Origin: QHCA01 sp003244095
GTDB lineage: Bacteria > Actinomycetota > Actinomycetes > Mycobacteriales > QHCA01
Direction of reading: 5' to 3'
Assembly (NCBI GenBank): GCA_038329965.1
Contig: JBBQNN010000005.1
Span: 39,629 to 103,628, forward strand
Length of the DNA: 64,000 nt
The notes below the pieces were generated by a model. It was not told the origin of the DNA and ran no database searches. It saw only the letters and a list, made by a program, of their open reading frames with translations. Below are positions 1-10,341 of this stretch, piece by piece. A program made the position numbers and the translations under genes. How positions within the stretch are numbered: the stretch's first letter is position 1; each line of letters starts with the position of its first letter.

Positions 1-196
1 GACACGCACGGGATGCCGGTGGGAGCGCCTAACGTTCCCGAGTCGAGCAGAAGATCTCGGCATCCCCGATACGTCCGTGCGGTGCGCAGACAGCGGATAC
101 TTCTGGCACCCAGCGGTTCGAAATCCACACCTGTCCCGCGTACGACTGCCCGCGGGGCGACCGCCTCCATATCCGATCTCGGGCAGGCCGTACCTA

Positions 197-269
197 CGCC
201 TCGTAGCTCAGAGGACAGAGCGCCCGCCTCCGAAGCGGGAGGCCACACGTTCAAGTCGTGTCGAGGCGA
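197..269 (+). tRNA. tRNA-Arg (anticodon CCG)
   Basis: A complete cloverleaf can be folded. The acceptor arm CGCCTCG (197-203) pairs with CGAGGCG (262-268). The anticodon stem CCCGC/GCGGG closes the loop CTCCGAA, giving anticodon CCG at 230-232, which reads CGG. The T stem ACACG/CGTGT closes TTCAAGT. A269 is the discriminator and the CCA end is not encoded. Reading frames crossing it are not credible genes. Confidence 0.95.
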
Positions 270-296
270 CGATCGCGCTCCTGCTTGACTGGGCGC

Positions 297-761
297 GTGG
301 CCGGCAAGCGCAGCGCGGGGGTCCTCCTGTTTCGACGGCTGCCCGCCGAAGACATCGAAGTGCTTCTGGCGCACATGGGCGGCCCGTTCTGGGCTCGCCG
401 GGATGCGGGTGCCTGGTCCGTACCCAAGGGTGAGTACGAGCCGGACGAGACTTCGCTGGTCGCCGCCCGGCGGGAGTTCACCGAGGAGCTCGGCCTGTCG
501 CCGCCCTCCGGTGACTACCACGAGTTGGGCGAGGTGCGGCAGTCCGCGGGCAAGGTGGTCACCGTCTGGGCTGTCGAGGGGGACCTCGACCCGGGCTTGG
601 TCGTCCCCGGCACCTTCGACATGGAGTGGCCGCGCGGCTCCGGCCGTACGCAGAGTTTCCCGGAGGTCGACCGGGTCGCCTGGCTGAGCGTGGCCGATGC
701 CGCGGAGAAGATCGTCGCGGGCCAGCGGCCATTCCTCGACCGGCTGGTGGAGTTGCTCTGA
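297..761 (+). CDS. Nudix hydrolase, predicted NTP pyrophosphohydrolase
   Basis: A 154-residue Nudix protein. Counting from the GTG at 297, the full Nudix box (G x5 E x7 REFTEELGL) runs from Gly45 to Leu67. It is preceded by the WSVPKGE strand typical of small predicted NTP pyrophosphohydrolases of the COG4119 type. Such enzymes cleave nucleoside diphosphates linked to another group using a divalent metal held by the REFTEE glutamates; the substrate cannot be read from sequence. An in-frame start at 258 lies inside the tRNA, so the GTG at 297, just before the conserved AGKRSAGVLLFRR stretch, is preferred. It lies 27 nt behind the tRNA and is probably a single gene. Confidence 0.9.
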   Translation: MAGKRSAGVLLFRRLPAEDIEVLLAHMGGPFWARRDAGAWSVPKGEYEPDETSLVAARREFTEELGLSPPSGDYHELGEVRQSAGKVVTVWAVEGDLDPGLVVPGTFDMEWPRGSGRTQSFPEVDRVAWLSVADAAEKIVAGQRPFLDRLVELL

Positions 762-821
762 TGGGCACCCCGAGGAGGGCATGATGACCCGTCGCGGTGA
801 GCGAGACTCGGACTCCACGAG

Positions 822-1844
822 GTGAATGTCGACGAGATCGACTACGACGGTGCTCGCATCTACGCCATCCCCATGCTCACGCGCTTTCGCGGAATCACTG
901 TTCGTGAGGGGATGCTGCTGCGCGGCCCCGCTGGATGGGGTGAGTTCTGCCCGTTCGAAGACTACGGCGACGAAGTGTCGGCTTCGTGGCTGGCGACCAC
1001 CATCGAGCAGTGCACTGTCGGCTGGCCGGACCCGGTTCGCAACAAGATTCCGATCAACAGCACTGTCCCAGCGGTTGAACCCGACCGAGCCCACGAGATG
1101 ACCATCCGAGCCGGCTGCCGGACCGCCAAGGTCAAGGTTGCCGACCACCCTGATTCGCTGGCAGAGGATCTCGTTCGCGTTGCGGCCGTTCGTGACGCGC
1201 TGGGACCCGACGGGGCTGTTCGGGTGGATGCAAACGGCCTCTGGGATGTCGACACGGCCGTGACCCATATCCGGCTGCTCGATAGGGCGGCTGGCGGCCT
1301 CCAATATGTCGAGCAACCCTGCCGCACCATCGACCAGCTCGCCGCTGTCCGCCGACGGGTCGACGTGCGTGTTGCAGCTGACGAGTCCATTCGCCGGGCC
1401 GTGGATCCGTTACGTGTGGCGTTAGCAGGCGCCGCCGACATCGCAGTAATCAAATGCACTCCGCTGGGGGGTGTCCGACGCTCGTTGGAGGTTGCCGCCG
1501 CCGCGGGCCTGCCTTGCGTGGTCTCGTCGGCGCTCGAAACCAGCGTGGGACTCGCAGCCCAACTCGCTCTCGCGGGGGCACTGCCCGAGCTCGACTTCGC
1601 CTGCGGCCTCGGCACTCTCTCCTTGCTCGAAGGCGACATCGTCTCGGGTGGCAACTCACTTCGAGCCATGCACGGCTACCTTCCGGTGCTCGGTTCGGCG
1701 CCGGCCCCCGACCCGACCTTGCTCGACAGATTCGAGCTGACCGACCCGGCCCGCGCCGCCTCGTGGCGTGGCCGGCTCAGCCGCGCCCGTGCCGTTCTGG
1801 ACCAGACTCGGCCTCGCCGCCACTCGCGCGATCAGACAACCTGA
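822..1844 (+). CDS. menC: o-Succinylbenzoate synthase
   Basis: An enolase-superfamily enzyme of menaquinone biosynthesis that dehydrates SHCHC to o-succinylbenzoate in the cytoplasm. In 340 residues I see the KVKV pair (Lys103/Lys105, general base region), DANG (Asp136), EQP (Glu164) and DES (Asp188) as metal ligands, and VIK (Lys211) as the second catalytic lysine. These are in the right order and spacing for actinobacterial MenC, and the length fits. The start is a GTG with GAGG just upstream. No other menaquinone genes are nearby, so the gene is isolated from the pathway cluster. The C-terminal 20 residues are Arg-rich and poorly conserved in appearance. Confidence 0.9.
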   Translation: MNVDEIDYDGARIYAIPMLTRFRGITVREGMLLRGPAGWGEFCPFEDYGDEVSASWLATTIEQCTVGWPDPVRNKIPINSTVPAVEPDRAHEMTIRAGCRTAKVKVADHPDSLAEDLVRVAAVRDALGPDGAVRVDANGLWDVDTAVTHIRLLDRAAGGLQYVEQPCRTIDQLAAVRRRVDVRVAADESIRRAVDPLRVALAGAADIAVIKCTPLGGVRRSLEVAAAAGLPCVVSSALETSVGLAAQLALAGALPELDFACGLGTLSLLEGDIVSGGNSLRAMHGYLPVLGSAPAPDPTLLDRFELTDPARAASWRGRLSRARAVLDQTRPRRHSRDQTT

Positions 1845-1924
1845 GCCGGTGCGCACGACCTGCCGGACGTCGCCGTGCGCACCTGACGGCACCGTTGTCG
1901 CACCCGGCTGGTAGATAGATCCCC

Positions 1925-2506
1925 ATGACGGAAATCGTGCTGTTTCATTCGGTGCTCGGGCTGCGGGACGGCGTCTTCGAGGCGGCAGAGCGGCTGCGGG
2001 CGGCCGGCCACACCGTCCACGTGCCGGACCTCTACCGCGGCGAGGCGCAATTCGACGACTACGAGCCGGCGATGGCCTATGTCGACACCATGGGCTTCCC
2101 CGAGCTGATCGCGCGGACCATGGCCGCCGTCGAGGGCCTGCCGAACGAGCTGGTCTACGCCGGCTTCTCCAACGGCGGCGTGCCCGCGCAACTCCTGGCC
2201 GGCACCCGGCCAGGAGCTCGGGGTGCCGTCCTCTTCCATGCCGCCCTGTCGCCGGCAGTCCTCGACGTGGCCAGGTGGCCCGATCGCGTCCCGGTCCAGG
2301 TGCACTACATGGAGGGGGATCCTTGGCGGGAGCAGGACGGCATCGATGCGCTGGAGACCGCCGTCCGGCATATCGGCGGAACGTTCGAACTATGTGAATA
2401 CCCGGGCAAAGGCCATCTCTTCACGGATTCGTCTCTACCGGACGAGTACGACGGGGAGTCGACCGAGCTGCTCTGGAGCCGGGTGCTGCGGTTCCTCGGC
2501 AGCTAG
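1925..2506 (+). CDS. Dienelactone hydrolase family alpha/beta hydrolase
   Basis: A 193-residue single-domain alpha/beta hydrolase. The nucleophile elbow is GFSNGG (Ser82). An acidic residue sits in EGDPW (near Asp132) and the histidine in GKGHLF (His164), in the order expected of a catalytic triad. The HVPDLYRGE stretch near residue 32 is typical of dienelactone-hydrolase-like proteins. Classical dienelactone hydrolases use Cys as nucleophile; this one has Ser, so it may be an esterase of unknown substrate. No signal peptide is visible, so it is cytoplasmic. The gene stands alone, and its stop codon touches the upstream region of the following protease gene. Confidence 0.85.
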   Translation: MTEIVLFHSVLGLRDGVFEAAERLRAAGHTVHVPDLYRGEAQFDDYEPAMAYVDTMGFPELIARTMAAVEGLPNELVYAGFSNGGVPAQLLAGTRPGARGAVLFHAALSPAVLDVARWPDRVPVQVHYMEGDPWREQDGIDALETAVRHIGGTFELCEYPGKGHLFTDSSLPDEYDGESTELLWSRVLRFLGS

Positions 2507-2646
2507 TCAAGCGCTCAGGTAGCGGACAGCGACAACTCGACTTCGGCAAGTCATTCCTGAACGCCGATTTGTCTGAAAGAGTATCCGCAATCATCCACCC
2601 CTCCGGGTTCCAGCACCCTGGGCCCGCTGTCGGTAAGGAGCCCTAG
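2506..2646 (+). promoter_or_regulatory. Upstream region of first M4 protease, duplicated at 5010-5153
   Basis: This 141-nt leader shares blocks with the one before the second protease gene. GTCAAGCGCTCAGGTAGCGG at 2506 matches GTCAAACGCTCACGTAGCGG at 5010. A later block, GTCTGAAAGAGTATC, matches GTCTGAGAGGGTATC. An AGGAG ribosome-binding site precedes the GTG start in both. Distances to the start codon are nearly identical (141 and 144 nt), so both genes probably share control. No operator or promoter could be assigned with confidence. Confidence 0.6.
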
Positions 2647-4917
2647 GTGAAACGCATCATCGTGCTAGCCGCCTTCGCCCTGCTGGTGACCGCGACACAA
2701 GCCACTACCGCACAGGGCGCCAGCGCCGCCCCGACGGGGGCCGCCACCGCGCCTCCAGGCACCGTCGAGGCGAGTGCCGTTTCCTACGTTGCCAGTCACC
2801 CGGCCGCCATCCATGCGAGCAGCAGTGACGCATTCGTGCAGCACAAGACGATCTCCACCCGCCAGGGCCTGCACTACGTCCCCTACGACCGCACTTACAA
2901 GGGCCTGCCCGTCGTCGGCGGCGACTTCGTCGTCGTTACCAACGTCAAAAACCATGTCCTGAACATTGCGGTCGCACAGGACCAGGCCATCAATGTGGCC
3001 ACCACCCCCAAGCTGACCAAGGCCCAGGCCGCGGCCATCGCGAGCCAGCAGCTCACCACGGTCGATCGGGTCGAGAGCAACCGGTTGGTCGTCCGCTCCC
3101 TCGGTACGCCGAGGCTCGCCTACGACACCCTGGTCGCCGGACACAAGGGCAAGAACGTCAGCCGCCTGCACGTCTACGTCGACGCGTTGACCGGCAAGGT
3201 GCTGGCCACCGACGACCTGGTCAAGGACGGCACCGGCACCGCGGCCATCAACGGGCCCAACCCGGTGACCATTCAGACCAGCGGCTCGGGCACGTCCTTC
3301 TCGATGACTGACCCCACTCGCCCCGGGATCTCCTGCCGCAACGAGACCGGCGGCGCGGTGCTTACCGGCACCGACGACGTGTGGGGCAACGGCGTCGGCT
3401 CCAACATCGAGACCGGGTGTGTGGACGCGCTGTTCGACGTCCAGCACGAATGGAACATGTTAGGCACCTGGCTCGGCCGCAACGGCATCAACGGCAGTGG
3501 CAGTGGTTTCCCGGTTTTCGTGGGCCTCAATGACCTGAATGCCTTCTGGAACGGCTCGCAAGTCCACATCGGACACAACCAGGCCGGAGACTGGATCTCC
3601 TCGCTCGACGTCGTGGGCCATGAGTTCGGTCACGCGATCGACTCGACCACGCCGGGCGGCCAGTCCAGCAACGGCGTCTCCGAGGCGACCGGTGACGTCT
3701 TCGGCGCGCTGAGCGAGTGGTTCACCAACGAGCCTGCTCCGTTCGACGTGCCGGACTACTCGGTCGGCGAGGAGATCAACCTCGTCGGCTCGGGCCCGAT
3801 CCGCCAGATGTACAACCCGTCGCTGGTCGGTGACCCGAACTGCTATTCCAGCGCGGTTCCGGGCATGGAGACCCATGCCGCGGCCGGTCCGTTCGACCAC
3901 TGGTTCGTCCTGGCCGCTCAGGGCAGCGCCGCGTCGGGCGGCAACCCGGCCAGCCCGACCTGCAACGGCTCCACGGTCACCGGCATCGGCATCCGCACCG
4001 CCGGCCAGATCTTCTACAACGCCATGCTGACCAAGACGGCCGGCATGACCTACCTGCGCTACCGCACCGCCACCCTGAACGCCGCAAAGAACCTCACCCC
4101 CGGGGTGTGCACCAACTTCAACACCATCAAGGCAGCATGGGACGCCGTCAGCGTCCCTGCCCAGGCCGGCGACCCGACCTGCAGCGCCAGTGGCACCGTG
4201 ACGGTCAACAACCCGGGCAACAAGACCGGCACCGTCGGCACGGCGATCACGTCGTTCACGCTGACCGCATCACCGGCCGCCAGCTACACGTGGACCGCGA
4301 CCGGGCTCCCGTCGGGCGTCACCATCGGCTCGACCACGGGCACGGTTTCGGGTACACCGGCCGTGGGTGGCACCTTCAACGTGACGGTGACGGCCACATC
4401 CGGGGCCAACTCGGGCAGCACGTCGTTCACCTTCACCGTCAGTGGCGGCGGCGGGGCCTGCTCGAGTCCGGGCCAGAAGCTGGGCAACCCCGGCTTCGAG
4501 GCCGGGGCCGCTTCCTGGACCGCGACCGCCGGCGTGATCGGGGCCTTCGCCGGGGAGACAGCCCACAGCGGCACCCAGTTCGCCTGGATGGACGGGTACG
4601 GCACCACCCACACCGACTCGATCTCGCAGGCGGTGGCCATCCCGGCCGGGTGCACCGGGTCGACGCTGTCGTTCTGGCTGCACATCGACACTGCCGAGAC
4701 GACGACGACGGTCCAATTCGACAAGGTGACGGTCACCGTGGGCGCCACCACGGTTGCCACGTTCTCCAACCTGAACAAGGCAACCGGTTACGCGCTGCAC
4801 ACGTTCAACGTGGGCAGCTTCGCCGGGCAGACGGTGACGGTGAAGTTCACGGCTACGGAGGACAGCTCACTGCAGACGTCCTTCGTCGTCGACGACACGG
4901 CACTGAACGCCAGCTGA
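2647..4917 (+). CDS. Secreted M4-family zinc metalloprotease with C-terminal accessory domains
   Basis: A 756-residue secreted protease. It begins with a signal peptide (MKRIIVLAAFALLVTATQ, cleavage probably near residue 25), then a propeptide of the FTP/PepSY kind. A thermolysin-like catalytic domain follows, with the zinc motif HEFGH at His325 and the third ligand in GVSEATGD. METHAAAGPFDHW probably holds the catalytic His. After about residue 515 comes an Ig-like domain of the putative-Ig (He_PIG) type, a Gly-rich linker, and a final jelly-roll-like beta domain beginning NPGFEAGAASW, perhaps for substrate or wall binding. The start is GTG behind AGGAG. The neighbouring protease at 5154 is a clear paralogue lacking the two last domains. 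Its role is likely extracellular proteolysis. Confidence 0.92.
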   Translation: MKRIIVLAAFALLVTATQATTAQGASAAPTGAATAPPGTVEASAVSYVASHPAAIHASSSDAFVQHKTISTRQGLHYVPYDRTYKGLPVVGGDFVVVTNVKNHVLNIAVAQDQAINVATTPKLTKAQAAAIASQQLTTVDRVESNRLVVRSLGTPRLAYDTLVAGHKGKNVSRLHVYVDALTGKVLATDDLVKDGTGTAAINGPNPVTIQTSGSGTSFSMTDPTRPGISCRNETGGAVLTGTDDVWGNGVGSNIETGCVDALFDVQHEWNMLGTWLGRNGINGSGSGFPVFVGLNDLNAFWNGSQVHIGHNQAGDWISSLDVVGHEFGHAIDSTTPGGQSSNGVSEATGDVFGALSEWFTNEPAPFDVPDYSVGEEINLVGSGPIRQMYNPSLVGDPNCYSSAVPGMETHAAAGPFDHWFVLAAQGSAASGGNPASPTCNGSTVTGIGIRTAGQIFYNAMLTKTAGMTYLRYRTATLNAAKNLTPGVCTNFNTIKAAWDAVSVPAQAGDPTCSASGTVTVNNPGNKTGTVGTAITSFTLTASPAASYTWTATGLPSGVTIGSTTGTVSGTPAVGGTFNVTVTATSGANSGSTSFTFTVSGGGGACSSPGQKLGNPGFEAGAASWTATAGVIGAFAGETAHSGTQFAWMDGYGTTHTDSISQAVAIPAGCTGSTLSFWLHIDTAETTTTVQFDKVTVTVGATTVATFSNLNKATGYALHTFNVGSFAGQTVTVKFTATEDSSLQTSFVVDDTALNAS

Positions 4918-4943
4918 GAGTCGATCGCCTGATGCAGGCAGAG

Positions 4944-4977
4944 AGGGTGGGGTGTCGCAGGACGGACGCCCCGCCCT
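4944..4977 (+). terminator. Stem-loop terminator after first M4 protease
   Basis: AGGGTGGGGTGTC (4944-4956) pairs with GACGCCCCGCCCT (4965-4977) around an 8-nt loop, with two G-T pairs. It starts 26 nt after the stop codon. There is no U-tract, as is usual for GC-rich actinobacterial terminators. Confidence 0.6.
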
Positions 4978-5009
4978 CCTGGCCCCTGGAGCTGCGGCTC
5001 TAGCAGGAG

Positions 5010-5153
5010 GTCAAACGCTCACGTAGCGGCCGGGACAGGCCAGTAGCGGCCAGCCAGCCCCACCGGCCGTTGTGTCTGAGAGGGTATCGCCATCGCTCAC
5101 CCCCTTCCGGGCTTAGCTACCCCTTCGACCCCGTCGTTGGTTAGGAGTGCACG
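5010..5153 (+). promoter_or_regulatory. Upstream region of second M4 protease (duplicate of 2506-2646)
   Basis: This region carries the same ordered blocks as the region before the first protease: GTCAAACGCTCACGTAGCGG at 5010, GTCTGAGAGGGTATC further on, and a TTAGGAG ribosome-binding site before the GTG start. The blocks survive while the sequence between them has diverged, which suggests they are regulatory. Confidence 0.6.
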
Positions 5154-6698
5154 GTGAAACGCATCCTCGCTCTGGCGGCCATCGTCTTGCTGATCACCGC
5201 GACCGAGACCACTGTCGCGCGTGGTGCCACTGCGGCGCCCGGGGGAGTTGCCACCGCGGCCCCGCGCACGATGGCCGTGGCCGGCGCGGCCGCCTTCGTG
5301 GCCGGCCATCCGGCCGGCGTGCATGCCAGCAGCAACGACGCGTTCGTGCAGCATGCGGTGATCTCCACCCGGGAGGGCGTGCAGTACGTCGCGTACGACC
5401 GCACCTACAAGGGTCTCCCGGTGGTCGGCGGCGACTTCGTCGTCGTCACCGACGCCCAGGGCAAGGTCTTGACCGTCGCTGTTGCCCAGGACCAGGTGAT
5501 CGACGTGACCATCACCCCCAAGCTGACCAAGGCCCAGGCAGCGGCCATCGCGAGCAGGCAACTCACCGCAGTCACCCAGGTTGAGAGCAACCGGCTCGTC
5601 GTGCGGGCACTCGGGGCGCCGCGGCTGGCCTACGACACCCTCGTCGCGGGCACCCGTGGCAAGAGCACCAGCCGGCTGCACGTCTTCACCGACGCCCAGA
5701 CCGGCACGGTGTTCGCCACCGACGATCTGGTCAAGGACGGCACCGGCAACGCGGCCATCAACGGCCCCAACCCGGTCAACCTTCGGACCGGCGGCTCGGC
5801 GCCCGTGTTCAGCATGTCCGACCCGACCCGCCCCGGTATCTCGTGCCGCAACTTTTCCACCAAAGCGGTGCTCGTCGGCACCGATGACGTGTGGGGCAAC
5901 GGCAATGGCGCCAACATCGAAACCGGGTGCGTGGACGCCCTGTTCGACATCCAGCGTGAGTGGTCGATGCTCAAGTCGTGGCTCGGCCGGGACGGCTTCG
6001 ACGGCGCCGGCCGCGGCTTCCCCGTCAAGGTCGGCCTCAACGACCTCAACGCCTTCTGGAACGGCTCGTCGGTCTCCATCGGCCACAACCAGGCCGGTCA
6101 CTGGATCTCCGCACTCGACGTCGTGGGCCACGAGTACGGCCACTCCATCGACACCAACACCCCCGGCGGCCAGTCGGGCAACGGCGTGAGTGAGGCCACC
6201 GGCGACATCTTCGGCGCACTGACCGAGTGGTTCGCCAACGAGCCGGCCGCCTTCGACCCGCCGGACTTCAAGGTCGGCGAGGAGGTCAACCTCGTGGGCA
6301 AGGGTCCGATTCGCTTCATGTACCACCCGTCTCTGGCCGGTGACCCTAACTGCTACTCCCCGGCGGTCCCGAACATGGAGACGCACTCGGCGGCCGGGCC
6401 GTTCAACCACTGGTTCTACCTGACGGCAATGGGCAACCACCCGACGAACGGCCAGCCGTCCAGCCCGACGTGCAACGGGTCGAACGTCACCGGCCTGGGC
6501 ATCCAGACCGCCGGCAAGATCTTTTACCACGCCATGCTGACCAAGACCAGCGGCATGACCTACCTGAAGTACCGCACCGCCACCCTCAATGCCGCCAAGC
6601 ACCTGACCCCCGGCAACTGCACCGACTTCAAGACCGTCAAAGCGGCCTGGAACGCCGTTAGCGTGCCGGCTCAGGCCGCCGACCCGGCCTGTCCTTAA
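5154..6698 (+). CDS. Secreted M4-family zinc metalloprotease, short paralogue
   Basis: A 514-residue secreted thermolysin-like protease. It opens with MKRILALAAIVLLITATE, a signal peptide nearly identical in layout to that of the upstream gene. It then has an FTP/PepSY-type propeptide and a catalytic domain with HEYGH at His326 and the third zinc ligand in GVSEATGD. It aligns with its neighbour from end to end of the catalytic region, then stops at the PAQAADPACP point, where the neighbour continues into Ig-like and jelly-roll domains. Either this copy lost the tail or the other gained it. Key catalytic residues are intact, so it should be active. A strong terminator follows. Confidence 0.92.
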   Translation: MKRILALAAIVLLITATETTVARGATAAPGGVATAAPRTMAVAGAAAFVAGHPAGVHASSNDAFVQHAVISTREGVQYVAYDRTYKGLPVVGGDFVVVTDAQGKVLTVAVAQDQVIDVTITPKLTKAQAAAIASRQLTAVTQVESNRLVVRALGAPRLAYDTLVAGTRGKSTSRLHVFTDAQTGTVFATDDLVKDGTGNAAINGPNPVNLRTGGSAPVFSMSDPTRPGISCRNFSTKAVLVGTDDVWGNGNGANIETGCVDALFDIQREWSMLKSWLGRDGFDGAGRGFPVKVGLNDLNAFWNGSSVSIGHNQAGHWISALDVVGHEYGHSIDTNTPGGQSGNGVSEATGDIFGALTEWFANEPAAFDPPDFKVGEEVNLVGKGPIRFMYHPSLAGDPNCYSPAVPNMETHSAAGPFNHWFYLTAMGNHPTNGQPSSPTCNGSNVTGLGIQTAGKIFYHAMLTKTSGMTYLKYRTATLNAAKHLTPGNCTDFKTVKAAWNAVSVPAQAADPACP

Positions 6699-6755
6699 GA
6701 CCCCAGGCGCTGGTGGCATCGTGACTACGACGATCACCTGACGGCTGCAGACCGA

Positions 6756-6792
6756 CGACGGCGGGGCGCCGAGCACACGTGCCCCGCCGTCG
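6756..6792 (+). terminator. Perfect 12-bp stem-loop terminator
   Basis: CGACGGCGGGGC (6756-6767) and GCCCCGCCGTCG (6781-6792) form a perfect 12-bp stem with a 13-nt loop. It lies 58 nt past the second protease stop and isolates the protease pair from dipZ. Confidence 0.75.
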
Positions 6793-6908
6793 CTCTGTGT
6801 GCCCCGGTCCGGGCTGTTGTGAGGGCGGGTTGTGGCGGGGTCCTTACAGAGTGGTGAACGGCCGGCTGTCACGCCGGATCGGCACCTACGATCGGCGGGT
6901 CGGCTGTC

Positions 6909-8627
6909 GTGCTGGAGGTTGCCCTGGTCACGCTGATCCTGATCGGGCTGGTCGGCGGACTGATCACCGGCATCTCGCCGTGCGTCCTGCCCGTCCTGCC
7001 GGTGATCTTCCTCTCCGGCGGAGCCCAGGGCGCCCGCAGCGGGAAACGCACAGTGGTGACAGCCCAGGCCCGGCGGCGCGCGGCACGTTGGCCGTACGTC
7101 GTCGTCGCGGGCCTGGCTTTGAGCTTCAGCATCCTCACCCTGCTGGGCACGCTCGTGCTGAGCGCCCTGCCATTGCCGAAGGACATCATCCGGTGGACCG
7201 GCCTGGTGGTGCTGGTCCTGCTCGGCGTCGCGACGATGGTCCCGCGCGTGCAGGAGGTGCTGGAGAAGCCGTTCGGCTGGATCCCGCAGCGCCGGGCCAG
7301 CGGCGAGCACGGCGGGTTCGTGCTCGGTCTTGCTCTCGGCGCGGTGTACGTGCCGTGCGCGGGGCCGGTGCTGGCGGCCATCACCGTCGCCGGCGCGACC
7401 GGCCGGATCGGTGTCCGGACGGTCGGGCTCACCGTGGCGTTCGCCGTCGGGACGGCGATCCCACTGCTGGTGTTCGCGCTGGCCGGCCGCGGCGTGGCCG
7501 AGCGGGTGCGGGCCTTCCGCACCCGACAGCGCGGCGTGCGGATCGCGGCCGGCCTGGTGGTGATCGGGCTCGCGGTCGCGCTCACCTTCAACGTCACCGA
7601 CGCCCTGCAGCGCGCCGTACCCGACTACACCGCCGGGCTCAACAAGGCGCTCACCAACACCGGCAACACGTCGAACGCGCTCGCGCCCGGCCACAGCGCC
7701 GCGCTCGCTGACTGCGCCGAGGAGCCGGCGAGCACCCTGCGGGACTGCGGACCGGCACCTGCCATCGCCGGGATCCAGCAATGGCTGAACACCACCCCGC
7801 TCACCCTGAGCGCCCTCAAGGGCAGGGTCGTCCTCGTCGACTTCTGGGCCTACTCGTGCATCAACTGCCAGCGCGCGATCACGCACGTCAACGCGTGGTA
7901 CGCCGCCTACCGGTCGCACGGCCTGGTGGTGATCGGCGTGCACGCCCCGGAGTACGCGTTCGAGCATGTGCCCGCCAACGTCGTCGCAGGAGCGCGCCGG
8001 TTGCATGTCGCCTATCCCGTCGCCCTGGACAACGCCTTCACCACCTGGACGGCCTACGGCAACAACTCCTGGCCGGCCGAGTACCTGATCGATGCGACCG
8101 GCCGGGTCCGCGACGTCGCACTCGGCGAGGGCGACTACTCCACCACCGAGGTGCTGATCCGGCAGCTGCTCAACGCGGCCGACCCGAGCGGCACCCTGCC
8201 GCCGCCGACCGAGGTCGCGGACACCACGCCCACGACGGCCCAGACGCCGGAGACCTACCTCGGCGGCCAGCGGGCCAACACCTATGCCGGCGACCCGCCG
8301 CTCGCCCCGGGCACCCAGACCTACCGCTACCCGGCTGCCGTCCCCGACGACGCCTATGCCCTGACCGGCCGGTGGACCGCGACCACCGAGTCGATCACCG
8401 CGGTGCAGGGCGCCGGCATCAGGCTGAACTACCTGGCCGGCAACATCTACCTCGACGTCGGCGGCACCGGCACGCTCACCGCGACGGTCGGCGGCCGGAC
8501 CACCACATACCACGTCGCCGGAGCACCGAACATCTACCCGCTGTTGCATCGCACGGCTGCCGAGCGCGGCTTGCTGACCGTGACCCTCTCACCCGGCCTG
8601 AGCGCCTATTCCTTCACCTTCGGCTGA
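6909..8627 (+). CDS. dipZ: DipZ-type cytochrome c biogenesis / thioredoxin-like membrane protein
   Basis: A 572-residue fusion that passes reducing power across the membrane. The N-terminal part is a CcdA/DsbD-beta-like membrane domain with the paired cysteines in SPCVLPVLP (Cys25) and YVPCAGPVLA (Cys150). A periplasm-side thioredoxin-like domain follows with the redox pair CINC (Cys317, Cys320) in the context WAYSCINCQR. The C-terminal ~150 residues form a beta-rich domain typical of actinobacterial DipZ. Length and order match Mycobacterium tuberculosis DipZ. The start is a GTG, and a TACGAT hexamer at 6887 could be its -10 box. It probably keeps exported proteins or cytochromes correctly reduced. 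Confidence 0.9.
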   Translation: MLEVALVTLILIGLVGGLITGISPCVLPVLPVIFLSGGAQGARSGKRTVVTAQARRRAARWPYVVVAGLALSFSILTLLGTLVLSALPLPKDIIRWTGLVVLVLLGVATMVPRVQEVLEKPFGWIPQRRASGEHGGFVLGLALGAVYVPCAGPVLAAITVAGATGRIGVRTVGLTVAFAVGTAIPLLVFALAGRGVAERVRAFRTRQRGVRIAAGLVVIGLAVALTFNVTDALQRAVPDYTAGLNKALTNTGNTSNALAPGHSAALADCAEEPASTLRDCGPAPAIAGIQQWLNTTPLTLSALKGRVVLVDFWAYSCINCQRAITHVNAWYAAYRSHGLVVIGVHAPEYAFEHVPANVVAGARRLHVAYPVALDNAFTTWTAYGNNSWPAEYLIDATGRVRDVALGEGDYSTTEVLIRQLLNAADPSGTLPPPTEVADTTPTTAQTPETYLGGQRANTYAGDPPLAPGTQTYRYPAAVPDDAYALTGRWTATTESITAVQGAGIRLNYLAGNIYLDVGGTGTLTATVGGRTTTYHVAGAPNIYPLLHRTAAERGLLTVTLSPGLSAYSFTFG

Positions 8628-8649
8628 CGGCTCGGCCACCCGCGCGGGC

Positions 8650-9936
<1,287 letters not shown>

Positions 9937-10047
9937 CTGGCACGACCTTTCCCTACCGATATGCGGCGCATCACCCAGGCTATAGCGCGGGTGAATGCCG
10001 GGGTGAGCGGTGATCCCCAGGGGGGTGATTAGTCCACCCGTGTCCCC

Positions 10048-10053
10048 TACAGT
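10048..10053 (+). promoter_or_regulatory. Candidate -10 box, possibly leaderless start for the 10060 gene
   Basis: TACAGT ends 6 nt before the ATG at 10060, so transcription would begin at or next to the start codon. No ribosome-binding site is present. The -35 region is poor. Suggestive only. Confidence 0.35.
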
Positions 10054-10059
10054 GATGCC

Positions 10060-10341
10060 ATGCTTCTCCACATCGAGCCTCGGGCCGTCCTCGACGCCTG
10101 GGCCGTCGGCCGGCGAGCGTCGAGCTCCGTCGACACCGCGACGCGCGCGTTGTCCCCCGCCGGCGGCACCGATCTAGCCGGGCTGCAGGCCACGCTGACC
10201 AGTGCCGCCACCACGGTCGGCCAGGTGCTCACCGTTGTGGTAGCCGTCATCGACGAGACGACGGCCAATGTCGACAGCTGCCTCGCGGAGTACGCCGCGA
10301 GCGACGGCCGGTCCGCGGGAAGATTCCATGGGCTTTCCTGA
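10060..10341 (+). CDS. Small helical protein, WXG100-type partner candidate
   Basis: A 93-residue protein that is almost entirely Ala/Thr/Val-rich helix and has no signal peptide. Its size, helical character and position directly before a WXG-domain protein, with a 14-nt overlap, suggest the small partner of a type VII secretion substrate pair. The classical WXG motif itself is not present, so the family assignment is inferred. It opens a three-gene unit (10060-12435) whose genes overlap, so translation is probably coupled. The start is an ATG without a ribosome-binding site, which fits a leaderless message. Confidence 0.65.
   Translation: MLLHIEPRAVLDAWAVGRRASSSVDTATRALSPAGGTDLAGLQATLTSAATTVGQVLTVVVAVIDETTANVDSCLAEYAASDGRSAGRFHGLS

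Noticed and set aside
13..433. Reading frames across the tRNA-Arg
   Set aside because: They overlap the tRNA and have no conserved motif or ribosome-binding site.
5097..8549. A 1,150-codon minus-strand frame opposite the second protease and dipZ
   Set aside because: Antisense to two clear genes; its translation is Arg/Gly/Val-rich with no domain, as expected in GC-rich DNA.
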